Origin: Undaria pinnatifida
Lineage: Eukaryota > Sar > Phaeophyceae > Laminariales > Alariaceae
Direction of reading: 5' to 3'
DNA length: 64,000 bases
Assembly: GCA_012845835.1 (NCBI GenBank)
Contig: JABAKD010000020.1
Coordinates: 2,986,936 to 3,050,935 of the forward strand
Positions 22,501-34,500 of this stretch are shown piece after piece (the stretch's first letter is position 1; every line of letters begins with the position of its first letter). Both the position numbers and the translations under genes were made by a program. Below the pieces are notes generated by a model. That model was not told the DNA's origin, ran no database searches, and was given only the letters and a program-made list of their open reading frames with translations.

Positions 22501-24308
22501 TCCCAGTGGCTCGGGATTCACGCGCGCGATTGGCCTCCCTGTTTTCTTTGCGGTCTTGAGGTTTTAAGTGCTGCTTTGATTTTTGCGATATAAGTCCGCA
22601 ATGGAATTGTAAGCCACACTCTTACGACAAAAAATCGCCCAAAGTCTTTTTTCCCCGTAAGGTCCCGGGCCACTCGTGCGAGTGGCCCAAACCCGGTAGT
22701 CAAAAAAGGGGGCATGATAGAGTATGATAGTACAATACTGCAGCCTTGGGAGGAAATGTACATGTTTTAACATTGCGGGACATACCCACTTGACCGCTCG
22801 AATGCTCTTTTCCGGGCACTCTTAAATAGAGGTACCCCCTGTACTGCGAGCACAAAATATTAGAAGAGCGAGTGTTTTTGTTAAGGTATTAGTGGGGTAT
22901 TAGCCCGTTTGACCACTTGCAAAAGGTTAACCAATAGCTTACCCAAACTAAGCCTTATACTTGTAACACTCTCCTCTACTGAAACGGCGGGATAGCAGGT
23001 CGGATGGATATACGGGTGGACCTGTTAATATCCAAGCGGTTTCATTTCCTGGGGATACCGGGGAGAGTACTTTTCAAGTTCGACATGGGGAAAGTCTGAA
23101 AAAGTTTGTTATTGTGGATGGGGGGATTTATACCCACGACCCGAAAAACCCATGGTCCTGCCGACGACGCCATTTGTTAATGAATTAGTGGGGGTATTAG
23201 TCCGTTTGACCACTTGCAAGAGGTTGACCAATAATAGTTTTAGTAGGATGAGCGCACAGCAGCACGTTCACCATCATATTGCACGCGTGTCGCACAGCTT
23301 CTTGCTTGCAGGTGGGGCACTGTATTTGTCACTTGTTCTCACATCAACTCGCATAATGAAGTCCGTGGTCACAGGACAGGCTCCAGTCACTCTGGCGTGG
23401 AAGAATGAGGTGAGTATCGGCTATAGCGATCCCAAATTTATCGAGCTCACAGCTGACGTGTTTTAAAATAATGCTATAAAACACGCCAGGAAAAAAATCG
23501 GAAACAATAAAGCAAACCATGTCACTATCATACCCAAACCCCGAACCCAGCAGTGCTTCGTGTGGCCCACGCTGTAGGTACGTACCAGGTATCACAAATC
23601 GCCTCTCGTCGTCGTTTCCCACCTCTGAAGTCCAAAGCAAACGCGTACTTGTACGTATTCTCAACGAGGTACAACTGTCAGTGGTGGTCCCTCATAGGTA
23701 GTGTGGTGCCTTACCAGATAACAATCACCGCACTAAAATGGGACCCGAACTATCACGGGTTAGTGTAGCATACCTGATATCGGTACTCTGAAAGACGACT
23801 GCGTGACAAGCGATTTTCACCGCACTAAGCCAGGACCCCGCACTAAAGGGTGCGCACTTCGGTGAGACCCCGACTGTTCCTGTATGATACAACCAGACAA
23901 AGTCACTAACTCATGAGCTGACGTCACCTGGAACGGGGATTCCCCTGACGGACCAGCGCTTCGCCGGGTTGTGGCAGCAACGATGGACGGGTTGGTGGTG
24001 GCATCGTTTACACCGGCGCAGGCCAAACGCTCGACCGTCGCCAAGTCGGCAGTATCCGCCCAGACCGTTGTTTGCCTCTGCAGCTGGTCCAACAGAGAAA
24101 TCGTAGTGCCGGCTGCTGGAGTCTGCTGGCTGCCGTCGTTCTCCGTTGCAGTTGACATTGCTGCCGTGCGCAAGTTCTGACGATACGATGCCCCGCACTG
24201 CCGTGGAGATGTGGTCCTTAGAGGGTAGGCGTGATGCCTCGTGAGCAAGAGCAAAAGGCAGAAGAATGTACCCAACAGCGTACATGAGTCGTAGAGTCGG
24301 AGGCTCAT
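19538..24308 (-). CDS. Transaldolase, probably plastid-targeted
   Basis: Six minus-strand exons: 24308-23928, 21623-21520, 21239-21155, 20853-20685, 20343-20149 and 19803-19538; all phases agree and give 399 aa. The enzyme moves a dihydroxyacetone unit between sugar phosphates in the pentose phosphate pathway. Visible family marks: VWADTADL with the catalytic Asp (85), DATTNPS (102-108), AVPGRV joined across introns, [11 protein letters not shown] with the Schiff-base Lys (201), [25 protein letters not shown] and [16 protein letters not shown]. Residues 1-51 are extra: a hydrophobic signal ([14 protein letters not shown]) then [13 protein letters not shown], basic and Ser/Thr-containing with an aromatic after Ala, as in stramenopile bipartite plastid leaders. 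Intron 5 has a GC donor (ATAG|GCGAGA); no GT donor could restore [10 protein letters not shown]. The C-terminal exon has a Gly/Ser/Asp-rich insert before EEKTF. Intron 1 holds an AGTGT array, repeat H and a TRIM. The fold is sure; plastid location is inferred. Confidence 0.9.
22174..22452 (+). repeat. (AGTGT)n pentanucleotide array
   Basis: About 279 bp of AGTGT units with scattered variants (AGTGC, AGCGT, GGCGC). It is in transaldolase intron 1, where the sense strand is ACACT, i.e. C+A rich. On that strand it starts about 1.5 kb after the donor. Confidence 0.95.
22505..22720 (+). repeat. Dispersed repeat family H, continuous copy
   Basis: Shares GGCTCGGG, TTTGCGGTCTTGAGG, CCGCAATGGAATTGTAAGCC and CGTGCGAGTGGCCCAAACCC with 16390-16855. 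Lies in transaldolase intron 1. Confidence 0.5.
22879..23236 (-). mobile_element. TRIM, copy 5 (truncated 5' LTR)
   Basis: The minus-strand 3' LTR is 22968-22879 with a small insertion near its start. The interior carries the T-arm-like motif, and the PBS complement is plus-strand TCCTGCCGACGACGCCA (23156-23172). The 5' LTR begins inside at 23175 but is lost after about 23236. Same family as the 0-2.7 kb cluster, here about 20 kb away in transaldolase intron 1 and in the same orientation as the host gene. Confidence 0.8.
23330..23470. repeat. Families E (minus) and F (plus) side by side
   Basis: Plus-strand CATAATGAAGTCCGTGGTCA (about 23354-23373) is family E reversed. GAGTATCGGCTATAGCGATC through GAGCTCACAGCTGACGTG (23412-23462) is family F. 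They abut within 50 bp in the transaldolase intron. Confidence 0.5.
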
Positions 24309-26137
24309 CTTATTCCTACAACGCAACAACAGCAAATACTTCGTAAATAGTAACAGCGGTGCCACTTGCACGATGAGATCACAACTGTTGCTGACCAGTG
24401 CTGGCGAGCGTGCGTAGCCGTAGCAGTAGCCAGCCGTCGCGTGCACGGGTAGATGATGCTCTGTAGCGTGGAGTCTTTAGCACACAGACGAGAACGAGAA
24501 CACGACAGCGAAAGTTGGCTTCAATCATTAGATACAGCTTTGAGGCGTTCCATCTTTTTGCTGAGGCATTCGGCATTAGGGTGTGGACTAAGCACCTAGC
24601 ACCCAGCAAGGCACCCGTGTGGCAGCGAAGTTCAGCTTGTGTGCAGTGTGCCGATGCCATAGACTGGGACAAGAACATGGACAGGGGCACGGGAAAACGC
24701 GGCCATGAGGGCGGTGAACGGGTTGATAGCAGCGAGGTGGTTTCGAGCCTCAAGCGGCACTCGAAGATACGCAAAAGAAGCAAGAGGTGAGCGACAATCT
24801 GTCATCCAGTACCCAGAGGTGTTCGTTGCCGTCGTCCTTCTGCCGTTCAGCTTGTAGCACTCGTCCTCGTACCACTGTCCGCAACGGTGTGGTCGTGATA
24901 TGATTGCTTGACACGGACAACAACGAGAAGCATCCACCATAGGCGTTATTGCTCGTTAAAGATGCGTTGGTGCCTGAGCGCACGAGCTACACCGACAACT
25001 CGTGGAGTAGTCTATTAATACGAGATATTTCGATATTTCGCTGTGTGAGCCCTGGTGTGCTTTGTGCTTTTGTACCTTTTGTTCTTTATTTCCCTCCTCT
25101 GCTTTCTGTCTCCGTTATCTGCTTTCACCTCTTTAGATACCCATTATCATATCATGTCAGGTCGTACATGCTTATCATAGCGTCCAAAGGGATTGCTCTG
25201 CACGCTGGTCCCAGTGATGCTTCTCTAGTACTGCTGCTACGAGTGCTGACTACCGCAATAATACCAGTAAACGCCTCCCGCGGCGTAGCGATTGTGCAAG
25301 CTTGAAAAGCAACCCGCGGCGTTTACTACGTGGCCGGGCGTTTTGTGAAAACATATCTCGGGCCGTTTCGCCCCCTTGGGCGATAGAAGCAAGAAAAAAG
25401 CACGAAAACGTACACGCCCCTAATATATTAAGCAACGGCACAGCCTGCAGCTGCAGTTGTTGGCCATGTCGCAACCCAGCAGCACCGACAAGATACCCAG
25501 CACCGATAAAACCACCGAACGCCACTCAAACTCTGCGGGAAGCTTGCGCCGTCCTGGTGCAGCGGCGCCCACGAGGAAGGGCACGCCGGCACCTGCTCCC
25601 GCACCTGGTCCCACGCCAGGTGCACAGCTGGGACAGCTCGGACCACTCCTTCGCATTTACCCTCCGAGCTATGACCTGGAGCGTTTGGTGGGGCCGAAGG
25701 GGCGGCACTCATACCGGACAGCGACGAAGCTGAATGTAATGGAGCACACCCACCTTTGATAGCCCGACGGCGGCGTCGTGGGAAATCGTGGAGCGGCGGC
25801 CGGGCTGGGACAGGGGCTGTGCCCGAAGCGAGTACTACTGGTACACTCGTCCGTGCGACTGGGTGATAATTATTTTCATAGGCAGAAGGTCTTGAAAGTG
25901 TTTTGTTACCTATGGCTAGTTTTTTTTTTCTTCTTCTCACACTTTTACTTTCCCGCTTCTGGACAAGCCGTGGTCACAGGTGTCGTCCCTTCTCCCCCCC
26001 GGTTCTTGCCTTCACTTTTTATCGCGCATAGGGTTCAGCAATCCCACTGCTCGTCGATTTTTCATAGCGTGTTGCTAACTCACGCTCTCGCGCTTTCCGC
26101 AAGTCAATTTGTGCGCAAGAAAAAGTCCCAACGAATT
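24309..26137. other. Upstream of transaldolase; no gene supported
   Basis: Should include the transaldolase promoter; no element was recognised. Around 25250-25760 several frames are open on both strands. A plus-strand ATG frame (25466-25759) is Ala/Pro-rich and ends in a stretch with PPSYDLERLVGPKGRHSYRT; a minus-strand frame has a hydrophobic FGGFIGAGYLVGAAGL. I could not recognise either or decide the strand. Confidence 0.35.
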
Positions 26138-26216
26138 AATACGAGTATGCACTCGAGGGGGATTCGAACTCACGGAACTGACCTATACCAGGCTCGAGGA
26201 TAACCTGATACGCCAC
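26138..26216 (-). repeat. tRNA-like sequence with pol III A and B boxes (SINE or tRNA relic)
   Basis: On the minus strand GTGGCGTATCAGGTTATCCT resembles an A box (TGGCnnAGnnGG), and about 35 nt later GTGAGTTCGAATCCCCC resembles a B box (GGTTCGAnTCC). The T-stem does not pair properly and no acceptor stem was found, so this is not a functional tRNA gene. A tRNA-derived SINE head or a decayed tRNA fits better. Confidence 0.35.
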
Positions 26217-26744
26217 CGTGGCGACCGGATGCTAGTTATCTATCCTCGGCTGAGTATGCCTGTTTTGTTGTTGAGCGACACATGTACCTGTCCATGTCTC
26301 GACATTCCTATGTAAACTACCGCCTCGTGCCTGCTTCGGAAATAACTCCATTCCCCTCTCTGAAACCACTTGCCAGCTTCGCCCCGGGGCTTTTATCCCA
26401 ATTACTTGAAAGGGAGGGCGTTTACTATGTTTCCGGGGCGATTTTCGTGTTTTTGTTTAAACGGAGGCGTTTACTCCAGATTATGCTCGTTTCGCTGATA
26501 ACAGGTTTTCCCAGGGCGCTTACCACGGGCGGGGCAGTTTGTAGCATTGTTACGGCATATAGCTTCCGTCTACGCCTTTTTCTGCTTCAATTGACACACC
26601 TGGTAGACTACAGAGTACCTGGCACGTCATTTACTCGGTCCCATCAGTCGAAAATGTACGGAGTCGGCGAGGGCATCATAGGCACGCACACGAGCACACG
26701 AGGTCTTGAACGCTGGGCGGGCGCGGGGTGGGGCACACCACGCG

Positions 26745-27500
26745 CCCCGCCGCCCAGCCCGGCCCTGTGCTGTGTACAAATGGTACGTATATTCTTATGT
26801 ATGATATCACAAAGACTGCGCAGCGGCACCAACGATGCATCATCATGCGTGTCTACTTGTACCCGCCCTTGCTGTTGGCGTCGTGCGAATCTACCCAGAA
26901 CAACGGAAAATAGTAGTAGTAGTAGTCGAAGGATTTCAAGAGACTTTTTCCTGGGCATGCACCCGCGGTGTTGCCGGCTGGCACGCACACGAAGGTTGTC
27001 AGCTGGGCGGGGTGCGGGGTGGTGGGGCACTCCCCGCCGCCCCGCATGGCCCTGTGCTGTTTCCAAATAAGACGGATACTCTATCGATCTCTGCCTCGAC
27101 ACGTCTCAAAACTTGAAAAAGGTTGCCTGAAAATTGTGACCGGCGGCTGTGGCGTACGATTTCAAAATTCAAATTCAGTACAATATGTACCGGTTTGAAA
27201 ACATGAAAACTAACCACGAGCCCATGGACACGCGCAATCCTCGTCCAGATCATTGAATGATTCCCACCGCCCCGCCCGGCCCTCTGCTGTATGCCAATAT
27301 GGCGGCTACTTGCACTCATAGTATGTGTTGTTCTCGGCCTCGCCGTGTCTCAGCTGAAAACATGAAAGTCGTGACCTGCTGTGAAGTGGGAATAAAAAAT
27401 TAACGAACATTGTAGTCGTAGTATGCACCGGCATGAAACTATGAAAAAGCAAGCAAGGACCCATGGTCATGCATACACACTCCTCTTCCAAACCAATGAG
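26745..27500 (+). repeat. Three imperfect tandem units of about 230-290 bp
   Basis: Each unit starts with a C/G-rich block then GCCCTSTGCTGT and a CCAAATANG-like motif (about 26750, 27040 and 27267). The last two also share the order CTCGNCNYGTCTCA, AAACATGAAA, ATGCACCGG/TGTACCGG and CCCATGG. Units two and three are about 230 bp. A 262-codon frame running through (26282-27070) is judged incidental. Confidence 0.6.
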
Positions 27501-27979
27501 TCCCCCTCACTGGTGCTTGTGCTGGTGTCTGTGCTAGTGCTGTGTACTTCGTTTCATAACCAGGGCAACAACCACACACACAATTGAGTCACTGGGTTCG
27601 GTCACGATAGATGGAAAGAGAAATGGCTGAGCAGCTACAACAACCAGCGCCTGTCGTCGAGATAGTGGCAGCAGAAGAAAATAGACGAACGTAGCCCCTG
27701 ATCTAGATCGCGATAGGTGGAGAGAGATAGACAGCTATATACGACAGGTAGCGGCTGTCGTCGTGACAGGAGCAGCTAACAATTGACGGACGGGTGACAC
27801 GTTGCGACATGTAATGGGACGATTTTCCCGACCAGACCGGTCACGGTTGGCGCGACAGAGCCCCACCAAAGAAGGCAGCTCGAAGTACCTAGTTCGTGAG
27901 CGATCGGGGATAGAATGTTTCAAGAATACCAGGGCTCACTTCGGTATGCCTTTTTAAAGTTGGCATCGTTCACCACGGG

Positions 27980-28135
27980 ATCCAGCCACCACGGTAATGC
28001 ACCGTAGTTATCGGTGGGAAACTGGCCACCTTGGGACTCATTGGTACAGGAACCGGCCACCACGATAATGCACAGTCATTTTTGGATGGTAACTGGCCAC
28101 CTTGGTACTCATCGATACAGGAACCGGCCACCACG
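27980..28135 (+). repeat. Tandem repeat, about 72-bp unit
   Basis: Two full units and a partial third of CCACCACGRTAATGCAC..., ACTGGCCACCTTGG and TACAGGAACCGG. Subterminal region of hAT-like element 2. Confidence 0.75.
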
Positions 28136-28374
28136 GTAGTGGATTTTCTTTTTTTGTATTTCCACAGCGCATGGCATGTCCACGTTACAACGTATGCCTA
28201 AACATCCGAACAACAAGGATTATCATGCGTGGACCCATTGTTTGCATAAACCTAAAATGCAAGCGTGGTCGTACATAATACAGGCAGACGGGCAGGCTCT
28301 CGCAGCCAAAAGGCAAAAGACGACGAACCAAAACCTACACTCAAAGCTACGCCGGCAGTGTCAACCACTCCAAT

Positions 28375-28767
28375 TCAGCAACCATAAACCGTGAAGATAT
28401 CGCCACCCTCTTCTTCTATGAACAAATAATGCCAAAGTAAACCTCGCATCATGTCTTGACTCCGATAATCAAACAAGAGCATAATACATTCATAAATTCC
28501 AACCCACGACCTCTTGGCACTTTTGCCAAAAGTCTGTGGGACAATGGTGACTGTGACCGGTGTGCTGTTGCTCGAGCAGAGCGTGATAGCTCCGAGACCA
28601 CCAAGCTGCGGCACAACACGCACGTCAGCAGCAGGTGTGGCTGCAGCACCACCGCCACCTCCGGCGGAACCACCCCCGGCGGAAGGAACCACTGCGTCAG
28701 GCGAAAGCACCCCACTAGCACCACTGCTGGGGCCGTCATCATCACCAACACCTTCGAGTTCGCTCAT
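28375..28767 (-). CDS. Hypothetical low-complexity ORF inside hAT-like element 2
   Basis: ATG at 28767; 130 codons if unspliced. The N-terminal 50 residues are Gly/Ala/Ser/Pro-rich with an acidic start (MSELEGVGDDDG). A more ordinary segment follows with RVVPQLGGLGAITLCSSNS and VTVTIVPQTFGKSAKR. A donor-like AG|GTCGTG after KSAKR would drop the rest. I recognise no family. It lies wholly inside a transposon-like unit, so it may be an element-borne or captured gene fragment, or chance. Confidence 0.25.
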   Translation of the reverse strand: MSELEGVGDDDGPSSGASGVLSPDAVVPSAGGGSAGGGGGAAATPAADVRVVPQLGGLGAITLCSSNSTPVTVTIVPQTFGKSAKRSWVGIYECIMLLFDYRSQDMMRGLLWHYLFIEEEGGDIFTVYGC

Positions 28768-29159
28768 GACTGCTTGCCCTCGGTAGCGCGTGTTTTGGTT
28801 GTGGTTGTGCTTTTGTGCTTTTGTGCTTTCGGCGCGCCCGGGTGTCTGTCTGCCCCAACAAAATAAAGTAACAGGTTTGTCTCCAGTCCAAACAATAACA
28901 CAAGAACAAATGAAAACAAAACAAAAACAAATTTTTAATCGCCCAAAAAAGTATACCTGGTAGTCGCCAAGAGAGAATTGGACCCTGAGGCCAGTCCATC
29001 AAAATTGACCGCGTCACCCACGGGCGTAGATGGTCATGTCGAATTGACGTGTCTGCGGTCATTAATTTTACTTTACTGTACTTTACTGTACGGTAATTGG
29101 GAACTGTACATTTGCGCGGTATTTGGTTGGGTGGTAACGAGAAACCACAGAAATGACGA

Positions 29160-29350
29160 TATTTGCACGGTGGTAATTTGGATGGGAATGGGATAATACG
29201 ATTTTCTCGGTAACGATTTGGATGGGAATGGGAGAACGTGGTTTGCTTGGTAACGGTTTGGATGGGAACGGTAATTACGATTTATCACGGTAACGTACCG
29301 TTTACCAATTACCGTGGTTTTACCGCGGTAACAGTACCGCGGTAAAAATT
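29160..29350 (+). repeat. Degenerate CGGTAACG-containing tandem repeat
   Basis: Units of about 45-51 bp containing GGTAACGRTTTGGATGGGAA followed by TTACGAT- or ACGTGG-like spacers, then tighter CGCGGTAA units near 29318-29348. Right subterminal region of hAT-like element 2. Confidence 0.65.
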
Positions 29351-29373
29351 CCGAAGTGAGCCCTGGAAAATAC

Positions 29374-31502
29374 CGGTTGGACGCATAGAGCCAAAATGTA
29401 TTAATCAGATCAACTATCGAATTGATGAGTGATTGACGACGGGCCAGATTGCTTATGAACTTGGATTGATTTGGGGAAGGGATGGCCAAAAAAAGTGGGA
29501 TTAGACATGAAAATAGAGTTGAAAGGCAGGGGGTTTGGGTATTGTTTGGAAACTTCGTGGCAGAACCCATAATTAAAAGTCACTGGGAACAGGACCCACC
29601 TTTCGGTTACAGGTAGCAGGCTACAGCTCACAGCTTCAACAAGGTCAAGGTTGCCGGTGTTGTGCAGCAGCAGCCGTAGCCCGGTACCCCCGAAGGTCAT
29701 TTTTCCAATTTAGTGCTCGTGGACTGCTGAAATGACTGAGAAGCATATCATAACAAACCTATGACCAGTTCCAATCGCCAAACGGTGGGCGGTGGTCACT
29801 TGTTTATCGCCTTTTCTTCCGTGTCTGCAACCGACTCTACTCATTGAATTGCTGTGGACTTAAAAGGTCAACCTCTTATGTCTGTGGTTTCGCGTTGTTC
29901 TTTGTATATTGTGCCACAAACAGTAGCGGACACGCGAGCAAACGAGCACATGCGCACGAGGCAACCCCCACACACTGACAAAGCAGAAGCACAGCACTCC
30001 ACACAGCCCACCATCACCGCCACGCCCAATCCTGCTGCAGCAAGCCGCTCGATGTAACACGAGCACGCCGCGCTGCGGTGAGAGGCATCCCGCTTGCGCA
30101 GCTTGCCCGCATGCCTCTACTGTACAGTAGTGGACCTTCATTTTGTACCATGATTGAACAACGCCACACGCAAGCACACACAGCGCAGCATAAACCAGAC
30201 AAAATCATCACACAACACACGCCACCATTAACCCAGCCCACAACCGAACTACAGCGTGGCAAGAGCTCGCACGATCAAGGATTGGCAACCACACGAGGAC
30301 GAGACAACACCAACACAGACACAGCCCCAGCACAACACAGCACACAGCTGTTCTGTACTCGTTGTGTAGACGTTTTAGATAATGTTTGTAGCCTGATATT
30401 TCTTCTGCCCGCATCACGAAGACGTCGAGCATTTTACGTTCGGTAAAAAATATGTTACCAGAAATGTACTTACAAGTACTTCGTACTCATGAAAGTACAG
30501 CTACTACTGCTGTATAACGGAAGATATTTAAAACTTGCTTCTTTGCGCAAACGTCACGAGAAGGCTCGGCATTGTTTTTCCTGGACCACTTAGCTCTTGG
30601 CATTTCAAGGTCGCCCGTTGCACCAAACCGTGAGCGTTCTCTGCCCTGTGTGCTTTACACTTTGTTCTGTCTTCCTTGAGCGAGCGCAGCGGGCGCCGAA
30701 TAGCCGCGCGCGGGGCGCAGGCTTGTACACCATACGATACGGCAGCAGTACTGCTGTCGCTATAGCAGGTACCCCGGTCGTACGAATGGAGCTACCGCCA
30801 TCGCCCAGCACGTGCCGCCTCTGAGTGCCCAGCTCGCGGACGCTGTCTCCTCCATCGCGGACACCATGCGAACGGCGGTGACACCCAGATGCCGAGCGTG
30901 CTCGGGCGAGTCGAGAGCATGGTGTTGCTTCTGTACTTTGGGCACGGTCAAACACAGGGCCACAGAAACAGCAGCAGCATCATATGAGTACGACAGCTAT
31001 CGGCCAGGGCTCATCAACACTTCACGACCATGGCCAGGCTAGCATACACCGCCGTCTCTAGCCGACGCCGTAGCGAGAGATCCTGGAAGGGAGGCGGGCG
31101 AGTGGGCTTGTACGCGACCGCATCAGTCTGTACATGCATCAGCTGTACTGGTGTGATGCCGTACATGGGTTGTGGTTCTCGTGTGTACGAGCGCTGCGGT
31201 TGCGGCGTGTTGTGTTGTGCGCTATAATATTAATAGTATGCGAACATTAACACGTGCCAGGGAAAACAATAGGAAAAAAACAGAATACCTCATTTTCCAA
31301 CCTCAGTTTGAACAATCTGAAGCTGAAATTGTTCAAGGTTACCATGTCAAAACAGGAGTTGGGATCTAACACGGTGGAACTGCTCCATTTTGGTTTCCAT
31401 CCGTAAGACCGTGTTTTGTTGCCTTTTGCTAGTATGCTCCATATGCCAGCCTAAGAAAATCTTTCATAACCAACGGCCTTATCCCCTTCATTTCTTCGCC
31501 GC
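29374..31502. other. Upstream of PIG-A; no gene supported
   Basis: Contains a family D repeat (30590-30735) and a C/A-rich stretch at about 29930-30340 whose open frames are low complexity. The PIG-A promoter should be near 31 kb; nothing specific was recognised. Confidence 0.4.
30590..30735 (+). repeat. Dispersed repeat family D
   Basis: TCTTGGCATT, GCACCAAA, TTTACA and a terminal block GCGAGCGCAGCGGGCG...GCTTGTA occur in the same order at 42595-42750. The terminal block alone recurs at 49845-49905. The G/C-rich end is palindromic in the other two copies. Confidence 0.55.
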
Positions 31503-34500
31503 ATGTTTCTTTGCTCCGTGCCTGCCGGCGAGGGCAGATATCGCGTGTGCATGGTGTGCGATTTCTTCTTCCCAAGGCTAGGCGGGGTGGAGATGCACAT
31601 CTGGTCTCTTAGCCAGTGCCTGCTTCGGCGCGGGCATCGCGTGGTCGTTATCACGCACGGCTACGACAATCGGAAGGGGGTGCGGTACATGACCAACGGA
31701 CTGAAGGTAGGTTCGAAGTCAGTAAGGTAGAGGGCACCCCGATGGGTTCCGATATGCGAAGCAGAAGCATTTCCACCGGCCTGTAACGCACTGTTGCTCG
31801 TGTTATAGCTTGACCGCGGCTGTGTGTGCACGGCAGCACGGGTCGGTGATTGGCGCTGAATCACCGCAGCACACATCGCACGTTGGTATGCCCACTGACG
31901 CTGTCCCTATGTCACATGTTCTAGTATGGTTCTGTATGTAAGTTGTTCTTTCGTGGTCGACTGCTGTATTATCCGCTATTTAACGCAGATAATCTTTGGC
32001 AATCTTAAAATACCACTATACGTTGGTAAGTTTTCTCAAGAGCCGCACCACACGCCATCATCGGCATTCCCCCCTTATGTTCTAACGAAGGCACATATTT
32101 CTTACATTAGAACGCCCCCAACCGCCTCTACCTCCCATCTGCTCAGGGGTCTGACAGGTTGACCCCCTTGACCGACGTGTCTTCCACAGCCAAGTATGGA
32201 AGGTACGTTGACGCTTCGCGTTCACAACCCCCCTGTTCTCCCCCTCGCTTCCGCCCTCTCGTCTAGGTGTACTACGTGCCGCTGGTGCCGATAGTCGACG
32301 GGGACTGCATGCCAACGTTCTGCGCGTTCTTTCCAATATTTCGGCAAATCCTGATCCGCGAGCGCATCACTCTTGTTCATGGGCACCAGGCGTCCTCGGT
32401 GATGTCTCACGAGGCAATCCTCTTCGCGAAGACGATGGGCTACCGAGTGACTTACACGGACCACTCGCTCTTCGGCTTCGCCGATGCTGCCAGGTGACGG
32501 TCCGGGCAGGGGACGGGTTACTGTCAGAGCTTTTCGTGTGGATGGCGATGCGGCGGGAGTTCTGCCGCTTTGGGCGGCAATGTTGTGGTGTGATTTCTGC
32601 TTGTTTTGCGGTTAGTGGCACCTGATCGACGAGTTTCTCAACCCCGAACACAAGAACGTGTTCATGGACACATGCTGTAATCTGTCGATCTGTTGCCTTG
32701 GTCGTTCTGTTTCAAGTCAGTTGTTTCCTCACTTAACATGTGTTCATGATCGGCTCTTTCCTTGGTTTCTCAGTACGGTATTATGTAGGTTAGGTCGGTT
32801 CTAAGTCGGTTGTTTTCTCTGGTTATTCTGTGCTAAGCCGATTATTTGCTGGGGTTTTCTCGTTTTCTTCGCGATGCTTGGTGCGTGCTGCCGTGCTGTG
32901 CCTCGTGGGCTGGGCGATGCATAAGTGACACCAGTCGGGCGATAAAAACGCATGTAGTAGGATTGGGTTTGGTCGCACGCGCGGTCATGGTCCTCGCTGG
33001 ATCCACCCGAGTCTACTCTCTCCCGCGCTTTCGTTCATGGTAAGCTTTTTCCGGCCGCCTTTCTCACGGCAATCTTTCTCGCGGTATACTTTTTCACGGC
33101 AACTGTTCGCGCGGTAATGCTTCTCACGGTTAACTTCCCCACGGTAACCTTTCTTTTGCCACGTAATCTTTCTCACGGTAATGCTTGTTACGGTCATAAT
33201 TTTCACGGTAATCTTTCGCGCGGTAGCCTTTCTGACGGTAAAGCTTTCTCACGGTAAAAAATTCTCACGGTAACCATTATCACGGTGAAATTCGCCGCGG
33301 AATCCCTTCTTACGGCAGACCTTGCTCACGATAACGATACCTCTACCCCCTTGCCCGATATGAATGTATCCACGGACGTCTGTCTGAACAGCATCCACTT
33401 GAACAAGGCTATGAAGTTCACGATGTGCAGCGTCGATCACGCCATCTGCGTCAGCAACACTTGCCGGGAGAATCTGGTAGTGCGAGCCACGCTCCCCCCC
33501 GAGAAGATCTCGACGATCCCGAACGCGATAGACCCCTCCAAGTTCACCCCGGACCCCTCTGCCCGGTTCCCGAAGGGCACCATCAACGTGGTCATTATGA
33601 GTCGGCTGGTGTACCGCAAGGGAATTGATCTCGTTGCTCCCGTCGTCAAGGTGATGCATGGGTTTCCGCTGACGTGGCGTTTTCAAGGCCAAGGTTGATA
33701 GTGACTTTAAAATGTGTGTTTAGCCTTTTTACAAGTTCGAACTGCTGCCACGTGTTGGGGGACAAGCTACATGAAATTAAGAGTTGAATACGTTTTACAC
33801 TAGTCAACGGGTTAGAGACGTTGTTACTGGCTACCCGCTATATAGTTCTGCGTGGCATCTAAAAAGTTTGGTGTATACATGGGGCGGCCGGGTGATAGAT
33901 TCACCATGGTTGTTCTTACTACAGTAGTACCTTGAGCTGGTGCGGCTTCATACGTTGGTGAAAAGGTGCAAAAGATTCGCCGTGTTCGCCCGTCCTCCGT
34001 TCCCTCACCCGCCGCCCCCCCTCGCCGCGCATCAGGATTCTTTACATGATGCCGCTGAAATATTGGCGCGTGTCCCTCCGTCGCGCGTCAACCCACCCCT
34101 AAATAGTTTTTTCTTCCCGACGATATCACCGTACGATGCCGCCGGAAGCTGATCGGATGAAGCAATGGATGCTTTCCACGATAATGTGTCAGGGGCGAAA
34201 AGCTTAGGCGGGAGAACTTGCACAGACCTCCCCGCTTTAAGCCCTTTTAACTCCGGCATTCTTTTTCCCTATTCTAGTTCCAAGTAGTTTGTCGCCAATA
34301 ACATGAGAGCAGTTCTGAGAGGGTCAAGCCCTTTACTACTGCGCGCACGTTTCGAGGACAAAGCTACTTGGAATTAGAATGGGATGCGTTTTGCAGTGGT
34401 AACGGCTAGTTATGGTGGGGCGTTGAGGTAGGCAGGACCAGTGGGGATAATAATAATCATGCACAGCACAGCAGAGCTCCACCGATAGGCAAAACGCCAA

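Larger units (their letters stand above)
27930..29365. mobile_element. hAT-like non-autonomous DNA transposon, element 2
   Basis: Perfect 15-bp terminal inverted repeats CAGGGCTCACTTCGG (27930-27944 and, reversed, 29351-29365). The flanks AAGAATAC (27922-27929) and GAAAATAC (29366-29373) match at 6 of 8 positions, consistent with a decayed 8-bp hAT target duplication. Subterminal CGGTAA-type repeats occur at both ends. No transposase is visible. An open frame inside (28767-28375, minus) is listed separately. Confidence 0.65.

Noticed and set aside
26282-27070. 262-codon plus-strand frame
   Set aside because: The second half lies in imperfect tandem repeats and the first half shows no recognised domain; likely chance.
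32604-32680. Candidate extra PIG-A exon ([16 protein letters not shown])
   Set aside because: It would break the phase between exons 2 and 3, which join directly to give the conserved FADAASIHLNKA.
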